DNA of 64,000 nt from Endomychus coccineus (GCA_958510875.1 OY294067.1:196592901-196656900), one strand, 5' to 3'; shown: positions 31,478 through 42,990, counted from the first letter of the stretch. Notes: generated from the letters alone by a model not told the origin. Translations and numbers: made by a program.

Positions 31478-34400
31478 TCTCTTATCTCGAGTGTTGAAGC
31501 GTGCAGCCGATAAAGTTGTCACATTCAGAATAGCGAATATGAAAATAATAAATAACCTATCAATTCGTTGAAGCTTCTTTCTTCATGTGGGTTATCAATC
31601 TCAAACTTAATCTTTGAAGAATCTCAAATGAGTCTCTACAGGTAATAATAGTCAAACATATTCATTCAGATTATCCAACATACAGATAATTTCTCGTAGG
31701 CTCGCAAATGATAACAATGTTGCATACAAAATAGCTTTAGGCAATAAGCCGTTACATGGGAGATATCGATATTCTCAAATGAAAGGTTGTAATAGTGGGG
31801 TAATTTCTACAGCAGATATTTAACCTCAAAGATTTTTGATAGCCCCAATACTCGAACCACCCGCTGATCCATCTGTTCAATGTTTGAGTCCTCATCGAAC
31901 CATCATAGTTCGTAAACGATGATGACGTCATAGGCTGTTGAATCACGTGCTAAACAAGTGTCTGAATGTTGATAAAGATCGCTTATGAAGATACTATAGC
32001 TCTACTCAATATTCAGACTTTTATGAAGCATGTGTTTGAATGTCATATAGATTAGCGCTCATGAAGATATTCATATGATTATGTAAACCCGTGAAAAAAA
32101 TGTGTTTATCATTAAAATCTTTTACGCGAACGTATGGAGTTTGTAAAAGTCGTGCTTGTGAAGGAAAATAGTATAGATTGCTAATGGAGATATTTATATT
32201 ATTATTATTAGTATTTTATTCCTCATCAGCCCATCATAGTTCGTGAACGATGATGACGTCATAGGCTGTTGAATCACGTGCTAAACAAGTGTCTGAATGT
32301 TGATAATGATCGCTTATGAAGATACTATAGCTCTACTCAATATTCAGACTTTTATGAAGCATGTGTTTGAATGTCATATAAATTAGCGCTCATGAAGATA
32401 TTCATATGATTATTATTATTATCCACATCTATTCCTCATCATAGTTCTACCTCTTGGGTGGTTGGGAAAATGAGTTCGATCTCTATAAAACTCCTCCGTA
32501 TATATGTTTCCATTGAAATTGATTGAATTTTATAAAAGCTAACTGTCCGTCTGTCTGTCTGTTCCTACGAAGAAATGTGTGTCGATGAAAATGTTTTATT
32601 AGTATATTTTTGCATACCGAAAAATTATATAAGCACATCTATATGTTTAAGATGATTAAAAATGTATTTTGTTATATAGCAATCGAGCTGTACAGACAGT
32701 TCGAATAATCATCGTAATGCGTGGCCCCGCTTCGTCTAGATTCTGTATAGGTACTGGGCTACACCCAGCAGCAGCTAGATTTCGGGTCATATTATGCGAT
32801 TTACAATCAATATGATTCGAATATATACATACTACATGTGTGATTTAAAATAAAGTATTCTCATCGCGTTTGAAGGTGATCGGCGTAACTTTCTTATCTC
32901 TCGAACCAGCTGTAGCTCTACCGCAAAATATGATAGTGAATATTGTTCAACCTGGCACAAATTTAGCATAAACTTATTTGATTTATATCGGATAATTTAT
33001 GAAACATACATGAATGAATATTATAGCGAATTATGTTTACTTCGGATCTAATTTTGGAAAAACATTTTATATATTCATATTACTTTCGGATAACTTATGA
33101 AACTACTTTAACATTGAAGGATCGCGCATCATTACGATAATTCCAAGTTGAATACATTGCTCTTGGAGATGATTTAGCATAACCTTATCGCTCAGTGAGC
33201 TAATGATGCATACTCATAATATTATAACGAATATTGTACTCGCTAGTACTAATCAAGCAAAACACCCTTAGATGATTTAAAAGTTATTTCTGCAAACGCT
33301 TCATAATATCGCTATTATGAGAAGCAGCATTTTTGTAAACTATCACATGTTGGATGTTATGACCCCTTATTGAAGACTTGTCGAGCAGCCGATGCATCGC
33401 GACCGATATCATTATAACTCAGACAAAACCCCTGCGACTAACGGCATGTACAAACAACCCCACATTTCATTGAAGACTCCTGCAAGGTAGATACCTCACT
33501 GAAGCCCTGCTTGATAGACATCATTATACCTGCACACTCTGTATAACCTCACATACACACCTGTCTCGTTGGAGACCGCGCCAGCTTGATTCAAATTCAC
33601 ATGACTGACGTCATACATAAACAATCTGTATAACCTCACATTCCATACCCCCATTGAAGTCTCCCAACTCCATTTTGTATACTGAAAAATAATATCCATA
33701 TATCTATATGTTTAAGATGATTGAAATCGCATTTTTTAATATAGCAATCAAGTAAGGTACAGGCTGCTTGAATAAACGTTTGAAAGTAATTTCCTTATAA
33801 ACATCGCGTTTGAGAAATGCAGAAGAAGATATCATTTCTATACTATATAACATTCCATCTATGCATTCAAGGAGCAGCAGCCCTCCCATGATACCTCCGA
33901 TGAATACCCGGTCTCTTTCAAAAATTACGTGACTGACGATATGTACAAACAACACTATTTCAAAACCCCTATGAGCTAGCGCTATGAAGTCTCACATTCC
34001 ATACCTCGCTGTAGGCTTCGTGACATACCTGCATGACTGACTTCATGTAAAACAATTACCTGTATCATATAGACTGCAATATACTCGCACTTATGACTCA
34101 GACCGGATACCCCGCGGTTATATCTACAACATTAGAATCGCTTGTTCTCAATTCCTCCATAGCTGAGCGGTTAAGGAGCTGGCTTTGGATTTCATTTCAC
34201 GGGTTCGATTCCCGTGTGTAGAAAAATATTTTGATGCTGCTTTACATTGAAGTTCTCCCTTACCTCACATATTGCTTGATGTCTACCTTGAACGATCTTG
34301 TATATACAGGCTGATTACCACTACTCGGTCTCCAACATACAACCATAGCAGAAGAGCCCCTAGCGGTCAGAGACCACACCCTAACCGTCTACCCGGTAAC

Positions 34401-34573
34401 ACCTAGATGTTAGAGGCGAGACCACACCCCAACCGTCTACCCAGGCCGGTAATACAGGTCCAGTACTTACCGATACCTGTCTGATCATACCGCGCATGCA
34501 CGAGTGTATCACTGGTTGCCTACATCTGATAAGGCTCTCTGTCTGGGCGGGCCCAAGTGCCCCAACCCCTACT
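31478..34573. repeat. Right terminal inverted repeat
   Basis: Mirror of 21668-24670 with scattered substitutions and small indels. It ends GCCCCAACCCCTACT, followed by the ATTGTT duplication. Confidence 0.9.
34153..34222 (+). other. tRNA-like segment with intact A and B boxes in right TIR
   Basis: About 70 nt with A box TAGCTGAGCGG and B box GGTTCGATTCC at tRNA-like spacing. The D arm (AGCT/AGCT) and T arm (ACGGG-TTCGATT-CCCGT) can form; the acceptor and anticodon stems do not pair well. It is therefore a tRNA-like pol III promoter rather than a functional tRNA gene. A T run is absent directly downstream. Confidence 0.55.
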
Positions 34574-34579
34574 ATTGTT

Positions 34580-35970
34580 CGCACTAGTTTTCCGATTGTA
34601 CGATATCAGATTTTACTATGTTTCGGTTAATTACTCTAATTGAGTTTATTCTGTCATCTCACCCACCCTTGTACTAACTTTCACGGAGTACCCGGTAATT
34701 GTGTGACAGTGTTAGATTTTATACATTTTACAGATTCGGAACCTGAACAATTAGGGCTTATACTTCCGGTATCAACACAGTGTGCACAAACCCTAATTAT
34801 CTTATCTGCAATAACCCCTATATCCACGGCCGAGGACTTCTCATAGTATTAAGGGAATTATTACGATTCTCAATCGTCACACAATCACACAACCATCCTC
34901 AGCTTATACTTCCGGTATCAGCACGGCGTGCACAAACTGTTGACGGTTTGGTCGTCTATGATATACTTATACTTCCGGTATCAGCACGGCGTGCACAAAT
35001 ATACCCAAAGACGCCCCTGTCGTTCAAACGTAAACACTCTATACACACTACACAATTACTTGAATATTTCAATTCACGCGCGAATTCAAATCGTGCGCGA
35101 TTCGACCTATGATAAACTAGGATAAACTCAAATTCACCAATTCAAATTACTGAATACTACGGAGCTCAGGTATCGTACAAACGTTCACCAATTACAATAA
35201 CAATCATAAATTACGAAAATCAATATATCTTAATGCCCAAAAATATAAACTTATTTTCTGTCATTTAATTTCTGAAACAATTCACTTGCACGGAAAACTA
35301 TTATTAATTCACAGTTTTGAACCTGACTCAAACTCGGATAATTAATTTACTTCGATTATAATCACACTTCAGAGGTTCTAATTTATACTTGAAATTCAAA
35401 TAAACACAAGAAAGTAACTGCACTTATCGAAATTCAAAAAAACACAAGAGAGCGATCTTTCGACTGTCACGGCTTTTATATGTTTTCCGAGGTTCTGGGC
35501 AGGTCTGCTCCACCAAATTCTCATTTTTGTGCCAATGGTTTTTACTTATACCCCGAACAATGGTTAAAAGTGACGCTACTTTTTGGATCTAAAATTCGCG
35601 CTCATGATATCACACCAGTTCTTCCCGGCTGACTAAATAAGTGTTATCGGAGTTTTTAGGTTGTTCGCCCTTTTTATACATAAGGCTGCACAAAGTTTGG
35701 TGTCTTAACTGGCCAGACCCCTGTTTTTGCAACATATTTTATCGGAATGAAATGCAATTTTGAACGGGCATGAATTAGATTCATCTATTTGAATAATTAT
35801 ACTTATTTGAAATTACGGAGATTTAGAAAAGTGACAATCACGGAATACACATTCGGAATTCATTCATATTTATTGAAATAATGAACTGTTCAAACTGAAA
35901 TTACATGTAACATCCGTATTTATTGCCTGATCTAAATTAAATAATCTTTCGAAATTTAAGCTTCGTTACA
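34580..35970 (-). repeat. Gypsy-A 5' LTR, outer part
   Basis: Matches 1756-3148 with scattered differences. It ends at TTACA (35970), the outer terminus of Gypsy-A; the target duplication copy of the Polinton-like element (34574-34579) precedes it. Confidence 0.9.
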
Positions 35971-36016
35971 GTGTAAATTCAATTAGTTCTAAGAAATCAG
36001 GTTATTGCAATAATAC

Positions 36017-36058
36017 GTCTTCTGATGATGGTCGAGAGACCGAAACGTACGTAAAGAC
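36017..36058 (+). ncRNA. Hammerhead ribozyme (Penelope-like element type)
   Basis: 42 nt: stem I GTCTT/AAGAC, core CTGATGA, stem II GGTC-GAGA-GACC, core GAAAC, a very short palindromic stem III (ACGTACGT) and a GTA cleavage site. This minimal form with tiny stem III is the kind found in the long terminal repeats of PLEs. It lies just outside Gypsy-A in a PLE-derived fragment of unclear limits. Confidence 0.8.
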
Positions 36059-37030
36059 TAAAATATAAAACATAGGTGTGAAGTTGACATTATCATATCG
36101 TAATTTACCTTAATGAAATGAAAAGTAGCCACTAGGTGTTTCCTCATCTTCAACCTATAATACATACGTAAACGCTGCTCAAACAACGTATTGGTAGAAA
36201 TTGTTATGATTCAGTATAGCCGTGAACGTTAAAAACAACTATAAAACCGATTCAAGTGACAAAAAATTGTGATTTCTCGAATGAAAAGTAATAGTACTGG
36301 ATGTGTTTTCACATAACTTGACCATAAATGATAGCTCCCGATCGAACTATAGTCCAGGTTCATCCTCAAAGGCCATATTATGCAAGGTAGGTCGAACATC
36401 TGTTAAACGCTTACGTCGTTGTGTTTATGGACATATTTTATTCTATTTATTCATACATTTCCAGTACAAAGTTCCAAAAAATATTTACTACGAATTTGAA
36501 AGTGAGAATATTACCCGCAATAAAACTATAGAAATGCTTATTTAACTGTCAATTATTGATCCATAGAATATCTTTCGATATTCTTGCAGGAATAATCAAT
36601 GATGTTATGTTCCACATTTGTGTCCGAGTATTCAAAATCTGGTCACAAGTATCTTAAATTATCCCTGTTATCTTCAATATGAGTGCTCAAACTTCCATAC
36701 TACCGATTCAGCCCCAATCTATCACATGTTGAATCATTGGCAACATCACATACATTTCACATATTTCGGACTACTACTAATTAATTAACTTCCGCATGAA
36801 ATTCGATGTTGCTATAATTATACTAAATACGAACGTCTCATTAATAAATGGATTCTTTGGAACGGTAGAGAATATTTTCATTCCCTCTTCAATTTATAAT
36901 AAAGATCAATTATTTGGTGAATAATTTATGCCCTCAAATATGTAGTAATGTAACATGAAGACTAATTTGTATAACATACTAGTAACAGGAACCTGTAATC
37001 TTTATTAACAATTTTCTCGAGTGATACCTT
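36059..37030. other. No gene seen
   Basis: AT-rich sequence, probably partly PLE-derived near its start. An 80-codon frame at 36303-36545 shows no domain. Confidence 0.4.
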
Positions 37031-37046
37031 TTTATGCACAATTCAT

Positions 37047-37325
37047 TCATGAATTTCTTTCAAATCGGCTTGCCGAGTGAATTAAATTCGCCTTTGAACT
37101 CAAAGAAACCACAATTAGGTTTGATGGCACAGGTACCTCGCTCCTCACGGACTGTGGCTTGTCTAGGGCGCTTGTCGGCTGCGATACGGCCACTGGCGAG
37201 GATATGTGTAGGCCTGTAAAACGGTTTACATGCGTCTTAGGTGTTGGACGCATTTCAGCCGGGGGTGGTTTGGATGGGTTATGGTTTGGGAGGGGGGTAG
37301 TGGAGCCATGGGCAATGCGTTGCAT
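37047..37325 (-). other. Unidentified G/C-rich ORF, possible non-LTR retroelement fragment
   Basis: 92-codon frame on the minus strand in an island of higher GC than its surroundings, rich in Pro, Ser and Thr. I do not recognise it. A (TTA)n microsatellite following GTTAAATAAATC at about 37560-37590 (plus strand) is the kind of tail non-LTR elements leave, but it is on the opposite strand from the ORF. Confidence 0.25.
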
Positions 37326-37329
37326 TCTA

Positions 37330-38090
37330 CTAATGGTGCAAATTGCCAGGTTCCTTTCAATTGTTAGTTCATAAAAACTATGTTTCGAGTATTCATGTGT
37401 TCGACTTCATATTATTTGTTCTCTGTGAATTGATCTCACTTACTCATATCACTCAGAAACTATTCCTAAAAAATATAATGAGCTTATTCTTATTTATTCA
37501 CATCCATTTTTGTATTTATTATCATGTTTCTTGTATTATTTCGTATTGCTGTAGAGTCTTGTTAAATAAATCATTATTATTATTATTACATATTTCACCC
37601 AGACAATTTTCCGCTGTAGTTCACATAGATAGATCATTGTATCTCTTATTGTTCCCTTCCAAATTCCACTTAATCAAAAATCAGTCTCCGAATTCAATTG
37701 GTCTCCATAATAGATAATCCACGGGCGTCATTATCATGACATAGTTTTGGTTTCCTTTCTACATCTGAGTTTTAATCGCTAATGTGTTGGTAACGAAATA
37801 GGATAGAAACGCATCCATCATAAAGAAAATACCTTTCTGGAATTGACTGTCTCTATAGTAAATCTGCAACAGAATGACATTCTGTTTGAGACCATATTTG
37901 ATATTTCATCACTTCTGTCGTTATCCTAGTTGACAAGAGTACATTGCGTACTATTTCCAAATACAGAGATTGACTAAGGTCTGAATAGCATTTTTAGGAT
38001 GCAAATCTGAAGGAACACATTATATTTTGAGACGATCATATTTCCATATACTAGATATACAATATCTGATGAAATTCTTATATTCTATCT
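37330..38090. other. No gene seen apart from the (TTA)n run
   Basis: AT-rich; a 124-codon plus frame at 37343-37717 is hydrophobic and low in complexity with no recognisable domain. Confidence 0.35.
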
Positions 38091-38099
38091 TGAAGTGCA

Positions 38100-38335
38100 T
38101 GCACCTCATATCTATAAGCGTAGTTCAGTCAGTTCCTGCTCTGCGGATCAGATCTTGACTCTGACGTCCCGAATATTACCAGCACTCCCAAATCGATTCA
38201 TTCAATGGGGAATTCACTCCATTTGATATACCCACCTGGTTTGTAAAACGTAGATCATTGGTGGGACTCGAACTCACATTTCTGGGTGTCTAGTTCAGTG
38301 CCTTAGGTCGATGCCTCACCATATATCAACTATTC
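38100..38335 (-). mobile_element. tRNA-derived SINE remnant
   Basis: On the minus strand a B-box match (GAGTTCGAGTCCCACC) sits about 45 nt after a degenerate A-box-like GGTGAGGCATCG. A non-tRNA body of about 150 bp follows, containing ATTCCCCATTGAATGAATCG and AGAGTCAAGATCTGATCCG. That is the layout of a tRNA-derived SINE. Confidence 0.45.
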
Positions 38336-38829
38336 ACGCACATTCATCTCAAGTTCAGTCACTTTGGATTGAGAAGTGTAGGTATGAGTATTTAGAGCTC
38401 GAGATATATTCAAAATGCATATTAAGTGCATATTTGGAAGTTTTAAATAAATTCTATAAGTGCATATGAGTTTATTAAGAGTCCATATTCTTAGGTATCT
38501 TCGAATTTCTGCAAAAAATAAAATTTTTCAATATGGACAAACATCTGTGGAAACAGGTAATTAAATGAGCGAAGTAGGTATCCCTCGGAAATACCCTATA
38601 TCTTTATTAGCATAATACTACAATAGACCCTACTGAGCGATGGGCCGATTGCCGTCATGAAATCAAGATGGTTTTTCCCGAAAGCTTAACAAGCTTGATA
38701 GGTTATTTTTTATGTTATGATGAAAATGTGACATTCTACTGAAACCTCTGATCTTCTTCGAAAAAAATTCTACGATCAAAATTCAAAAAATGGTTTATAG
38801 GAGACACTCCGGAAAATAAATTTTATAAA

Positions 38830-39526
38830 ATTCTAATATGCAGCATATGCCTCAAGATTCGATCCAGCAGCTCATCACTACAAATCAAACAAAAGTTTCG
38901 GACCACCAAAATTTTAATAAGGATCTATGCAGTTTGCTGGTCGGTTGCAATAATCCTAATTGCCAAATTGGATAATCCATTATTCCAAAAATTTTCAAGC
39001 AAATACTGCAAAGATGTTCAGGTTCCTTCTGCTATGACCATACGAAGAAAAAAGTTTTGATTTCAACATGCAGTTTACTGTGGAAACGTTTAAAACCGTA
39101 ATTGGAAATAATCCAATATGGATTTCTGTTGACTAGACGACTGATGTTAAAGGAGGATATATTGCAAATTTGGTTATAGGGAGTTCAAACGAGAGTGAGT
39201 ATAGCACCGGAAATTTAGTTTCCGTCAGGGAGTTGCAAAAAACTGATAATCTAAATGTTTCCAGATTTATAAATGAATCTCTTAGTAACTTTTTTACCTG
39301 AGCCGATACCAGCAGAAAAAAAATTGTTGTTGTCAAGTGATACTGCGCCATATATGAGCTGAACAAAATTTGAAAATATTTTTTCCAAATTTAATATGTC
39401 TTACTTGTTTAGCACACGCTTTAAATAAAGTAGCAGAATTTATAAGGACAGAATCTCCAATGGTCAATAGTCTTGTATCAAATATAAAAAACATATTCTT
39501 AAAAGCCACTCTGCGAGTACAGGTAT
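38830..39526 (+). pseudogene. hAT transposase, N-terminal and central remnants
   Basis: Pieces in shifting frames follow the order of a hAT transposase. They include DNPLFQKFSSKYCKDVQ, then IWISVD-x-TTDVKGGYIANLVIG around the first catalytic Asp region (with a stop at the next codon), then FINESLSNFF, and finally LTCLAHALNKVAEFIRTES followed by NIKNIFLKATLRVQV. The same order and near-identical words occur in the better preserved copy at 56706-58171. Multiple stops and shifts show great age. Confidence 0.65.
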
Positions 39527-39984
39527 TGTAACAAAGTTCCCTCGTAAGTTATAAACCAATGTACTCCTCTGGTGAAACAGAAATAACACCGACGAGGCTG
39601 AGATCTAACGCATCAAAGTTTTGAACATCCATGTAGAAAAAGTTGAAGCTACTATCAGATAAGAAATTTCTCATTCAATTCATCGCTGGCTGCCAGAATC
39701 TCAGACCACCTCTGACGTTTTATTCCTTTTCGCTCAAAAATCAGTATAAAAGGAGAACGGATTTCACACGAAAGGGATTGTAGAATCCCCCGTTCGACCG
39801 CTAAGTCACTACGATTCAGATACATTATCACCAACCGTTTAAATAACTCAACTCCGTTAATTTCTGAGAATTTATTTTTATTTTCCATTATAAAGTTCGT
39901 CCGCCCTCTGTAGGATCCACCCATATACTTTCACCAAGTCCGAAGGTAAATATCGTACAACTAACTTCTGTACTAACTTCAATT

Positions 39985-40350
39985 ACCGAGAATCAAATAA
40001 GTTATTATCTGTGTTGAGGAAAAATAAATCACCTGCCTTCAGACTCACTGTACCGAAAACCAAATAGTCTATCATTTGTGTTGAGGAAAAATAAATCACC
40101 TGTCTTCCGACTTACTATACCGAAAAGCAAATAATTTATTATTTGTGTTGAGGAAAAATAAACCACCTGCCTTCAGACTCACTGTACCGAAAACCAAATA
40201 ATCCATTATTTGAGTTGATGAAAAATTAATCACTTGCCTTCCGACTTACTGCACCGTAGGCCAGATAATTTATTGTTCGTGTTTCAGGAAAAACGAACCA
40301 CCAGCCTACTGACTTCCAGTGGCGAGAGCCAAATGATTCATCATTCATGT
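39985..40350 (+). repeat. Tandem array of about 67-bp units
   Basis: Five to six diverging copies of a unit with GTTGAGGAAAAATAAATCAC, CTGCCTTC and TGTACCGAAAACCAAATA, inside the presumed LTR. Confidence 0.8.
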
Positions 40351-41049
40351 TGAGGAATTGACCCGATTATTGAATAACTAGAATATTATTATCGAATACG
40401 TGAATTTTCACGTTCCGAAATGGATACAGCCATCTGTGTCGACTGTGCTCCAGATAGTGACTAGTTCTTGACTTATTCCTGCTAGTTTCTCATAACGAGT
40501 CAACGTTCCAAACATACATCACTTGGCGTTTACGTTTTTTTTTACCGAAGATCATCTGTTCGAGGTCGCGAATAGACATTCTTATTTGAACTATATTCTG
40601 AGACTTCCGATTGTTTGATTGCTGTAAACTATCTAGACTAGGTCAAATACTTAACTTAATCAGTTGAATTGATTCTTTGGAATTATTGTTTGTTTAGACT
40701 AGGTGTTAATATCTATTTTCTTACGTACAAATATTTTCTACAATCACTCATTTCATTCAATAAACTGTATATATGAACATCTGCGTTTTACTGGTGAGGA
40801 ATCAATTCATTCATATCTGTCAGATTTCATTCAACGGGACTTATGCAACCCTGGACCGCTCATCCCGGTTGTGACCCCTTTCAAATTTTCCGCTCAACAA
40901 GAAAACTTACTTTCCCCTAAAAAGACAGTCATATTAATGGCGCCCGAGTATTAAAAATCCTGACTGTCAGGTAGTATATTTTCGTCATTGAACTTTTGTC
41001 CCCAACTATTACGACAAACATATTTTTAATTACCTCACCAGTTTAGAAC

Positions 41050-41431
41050 ATGAGTACAGACAAAAACACGATCCCAGAACCGACCGAAACCGAACTTGCC
41101 GAAACTTTAGCAGTACCGCCCCCGTCCAACCAAGTTCGCAAATGTGGTTTACATTTCGATGGCCGGAAAGACTCAATCGAGTTCCTCGAAACATTTTCAG
41201 AACTAAAAATGTGTCACAACATTTCGGAACAAGAATCGTTATACTGCCTACCCGAATTGCTGAAATGACACGCGCTACTGTGGTACCGCCATAACAAGAC
41301 AAGCGGGTATACTTGGAACGAGTTTGTTAACGATTTTGAATTATATTTCCTATCACCGGCTTATCAGGACAATTCATTGGAGGCTATCATCAAACGAGTA
41401 CAGGAGCCGCGGGAAAACCCGATCGTTTAAC
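41050..41431 (+). pseudogene. Gypsy-type Gag fragment
   Basis: From ATG 41050, an acidic leader and then a capsid-like region with KCGLHFDGRKDSIEFLETF and CLPELLK. After a stop at 41266-41268 the same frame continues with LWYRHNKTSG-x-TWNEFVNDFE. These are the hallmarks of the retrotransposon Gag capsid domain (FxG...FLxxL...LLxG.ALxWY...W..F...F). The fragment ends abruptly at the hAT junction. Confidence 0.65.
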
Positions 41432-42016
41432 TAATGTTCCTTCACCACCTGAACCCATGATAACTAGATGGGGAACGTGGTTATATTCTGTGAATTTCAT
41501 AACAGATAATTTTGAGGGAATTAGGGACGTCATTTGTAGTATCGATGTAGATAGCTCAGATGCTATAACAAAATGTGTGAACGTTCCAAAGAATCCGTTA
41601 TTGAAAAGTCATTTGGCAGATATCCGAACCAATTTTGTGAATATTGCTGAGTGAATTACGGAATTTGAGAAGCTAAACATTTCGTTCTACCAAAGCATTG
41701 AAATTATCAATTCAATGAATAAAGAAATTGAACACCTTGGGGAAACCAACAAAGTGTATCAAAAATTCTGCACGATACTAAAGAAAAATGAGGGCTATCA
41801 AAAAATAATTCAAATGAATAATATTATCAAAATGTGAAATTGTGAAGATAATTTTATTTTACTGGTAGAACCCTCAATCATACAATATTTAGAGTTTGCT
41901 CCTTCAACTTCATGTGAAGTAGCAAGAATTTTTTCCGCGTACAAACAATCATTATCAGATAGACGGCACAGTTTTCATCCAGAAAATTTAGAAAAACATT
42001 TAATAAAATATAGTTT
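41432..42016 (+). pseudogene. hAT transposase, C-terminal remnants
   Basis: 41457-41654 carries the conserved ITRWGTWLYSVNFITDNFE segment that follows the central domain in hAT transposases. Later pieces up to 42016 include SCEVARIFSAYKQSLSDRRHSF and NLEKHLIKY, the dimerisation-domain region. Stops lie between the pieces. It joins logically to the remnant ending at 39526. Confidence 0.65.
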
Positions 42017-42385
42017 GAACTCTAATAATGATAATAATGATGAATTAATGAATATAATGATGATTGATGATGATGGATGATAATATTGATAATGAATGAA
42101 TAAAATGAATCTACATTGTATAAGTTATAATATGTTAAATAGTGATAGAAAATAAGCAATGGTAAGTAATAAGTAGGTACCTAGCTGTCAATAGTAAATT
42201 TAATAAATATTTTTTGTGACTTCAGCATATAATAAATGAAATACCTTCAATACAAAGATTACTGTGTTTTTTATAATGCATATTAAAATGCATAAAATCA
42301 AATTTTAGTACAAATTTCAACTGGTTTTTGAGCATATTTGCATGCATATTTCAGGGTTTTTCAAGTGCATTTCTGCCGAGCTCAA

Positions 42386-42990
42386 AGTATTACTATGATT
42401 GGCAATTACTCTGACAATATTCATTCAATGACAGCATCTCGATTCTTATATATTTCAATTGACTAGGAAATGTTCTGGGTAGGTGAAGTTTTCGATTTAT
42501 TTTGACAAATTGGCTACAATTTCATGTGAGCACATCAAGAGACATATAATAAATTGTCTACATTATTACGTTTTTTGAAGTTTCAACAGTTTATTTCTAT
42601 CTTTATCAAAAATGTCTATATTAACTACTGTTCCATGTGATTAACAAAAGAATAGATGACCATGACTAATGAAATACGTCTGCAGCCGATTTGTGTTTTA
42701 AAATCCAATTCGATCAACAGAAAATATTGGATCGATAGTGTGTGAAAGGGTATTATAAAAAAATCGTGAAGAAGCATATGACCAACTATAAAATTGATGT
42801 GCATGAAAGAAATATCAGAGATACTATTCTATTATTTTACAAGTCTAAATAAGTACAATAATTCTATGAATTAGTTATTCTATATTTCACATATCATTTC
42901 TATTACTAACTATCGAGTATAAGATAATTCCATGTCGATGGAAGTTAGAAATATAACAATGTCAGATAATACAAATCTTTTGAGGATAAA
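42386..42990. other. No gene; fragment repeated at 45420-45590
   Basis: The part around 42590-42745 (with CGTCTGCAGCCGA and ATTGGATCG) recurs diverged at about 45420-45590, so both belong to one repeat family, probably the PLE whose endonuclease lies next to it. Confidence 0.4.

Larger units (their letters stand above)
21668..34573 (+). mobile_element. Polinton/adintovirus-like element with virion gene cluster
   Basis: 12,906-bp insertion with termini AGTAGGGG...CCCCTACT, long TIRs (about 3.0-3.1 kb each) and an exact 6-bp target duplication ATTGTT at 21662-21667 and 34574-34579. The undisturbed site is seen once at 1750-1755 in the sister LTR. A 6-bp duplication and 5'-AG ends fit Polintons, which integrate with a retroviral-type integrase. 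All genes read plus: packaging ATPase, accessory protein, fibre-like protein, integrase stub, PLA2-like domain, penton-like and capsid-like proteins. No protein-primed polymerase B, maturation protease or complete integrase is visible, so the element is a defective, virus-derived copy. Assignment to Polintons rests on module and integration signature; a related but unnamed group is possible. Confidence 0.85.
1081..35970 (-). mobile_element. Gypsy-A: Ty3/gypsy LTR retrotransposon, interrupted by two younger elements
   Basis: Minus-strand LTR retrotransposon reconstructed from its parts: 5' LTR 35970-34580 plus 21667-20994, internal region 20993-14449 plus 3241-3149, 3' LTR 3148-1081. Both LTR copies begin (minus strand) with TGTA(A/G)CGAAGC and end near CGTTATAAAA. 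A G-rich polypurine tract lies directly before the 3' LTR. Gag, protease, RT, RNase H, integrase and a small third ORF occur in the expected gypsy order. Removing insertions 3242-14448 and 21668-34573 leaves an element of about 10.8 kb. Gag and pol carry several frameshifts, stops and an RNase H deletion, so it is not autonomous. No matching target duplication was found at the outer ends, so the precise 3' edge near 1081 is uncertain. Confidence 0.85.
39527..41431 (+). mobile_element. Truncated LTR retrotransposon: 5' LTR plus start of gag
   Basis: Starts TGTAACAAAG directly at the break in the hAT transposase, as an LTR would. It contains a tandem array and ends within a gag fragment, after which the hAT sequence resumes. 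Nothing of pol or a 3' LTR is present, so most of the element has been deleted. Confidence 0.5.
38391..42385 (+). mobile_element. Old hAT element split by an LTR/gag fragment
   Basis: Ends show an inverted match (TTTAGAGCTCG at 38391 and CGAGCTCAAA ending 42385) with AGTATT on both outer sides, and AT-rich subterminal repeats of ATGCATATT. The transposase remnant is in two parts (38830-39526 and 41432-42016), interrupted by 39527-41431. Confidence 0.55.

Noticed and set aside
34153..34222. Functional tRNA gene
   Set aside because: A and B boxes are good but the acceptor and anticodon stems do not pair, so it is listed only as tRNA-like.
1081..35970. Reading 1081-3148 and 34580-35970 as unrelated solo LTRs
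   Set aside because: The polypurine tract at 3149, the minus-strand gag-pol between them, and the exact insertion junctions of two younger elements fit one interrupted element better.
36303..36545. 80-codon plus ORF
   Set aside because: No domain, composition like the surrounding AT-rich sequence.
39655..39924. 89-codon minus-strand ORF
   Set aside because: Lies inside a presumed LTR, opposite to its orientation, with no recognisable domain.
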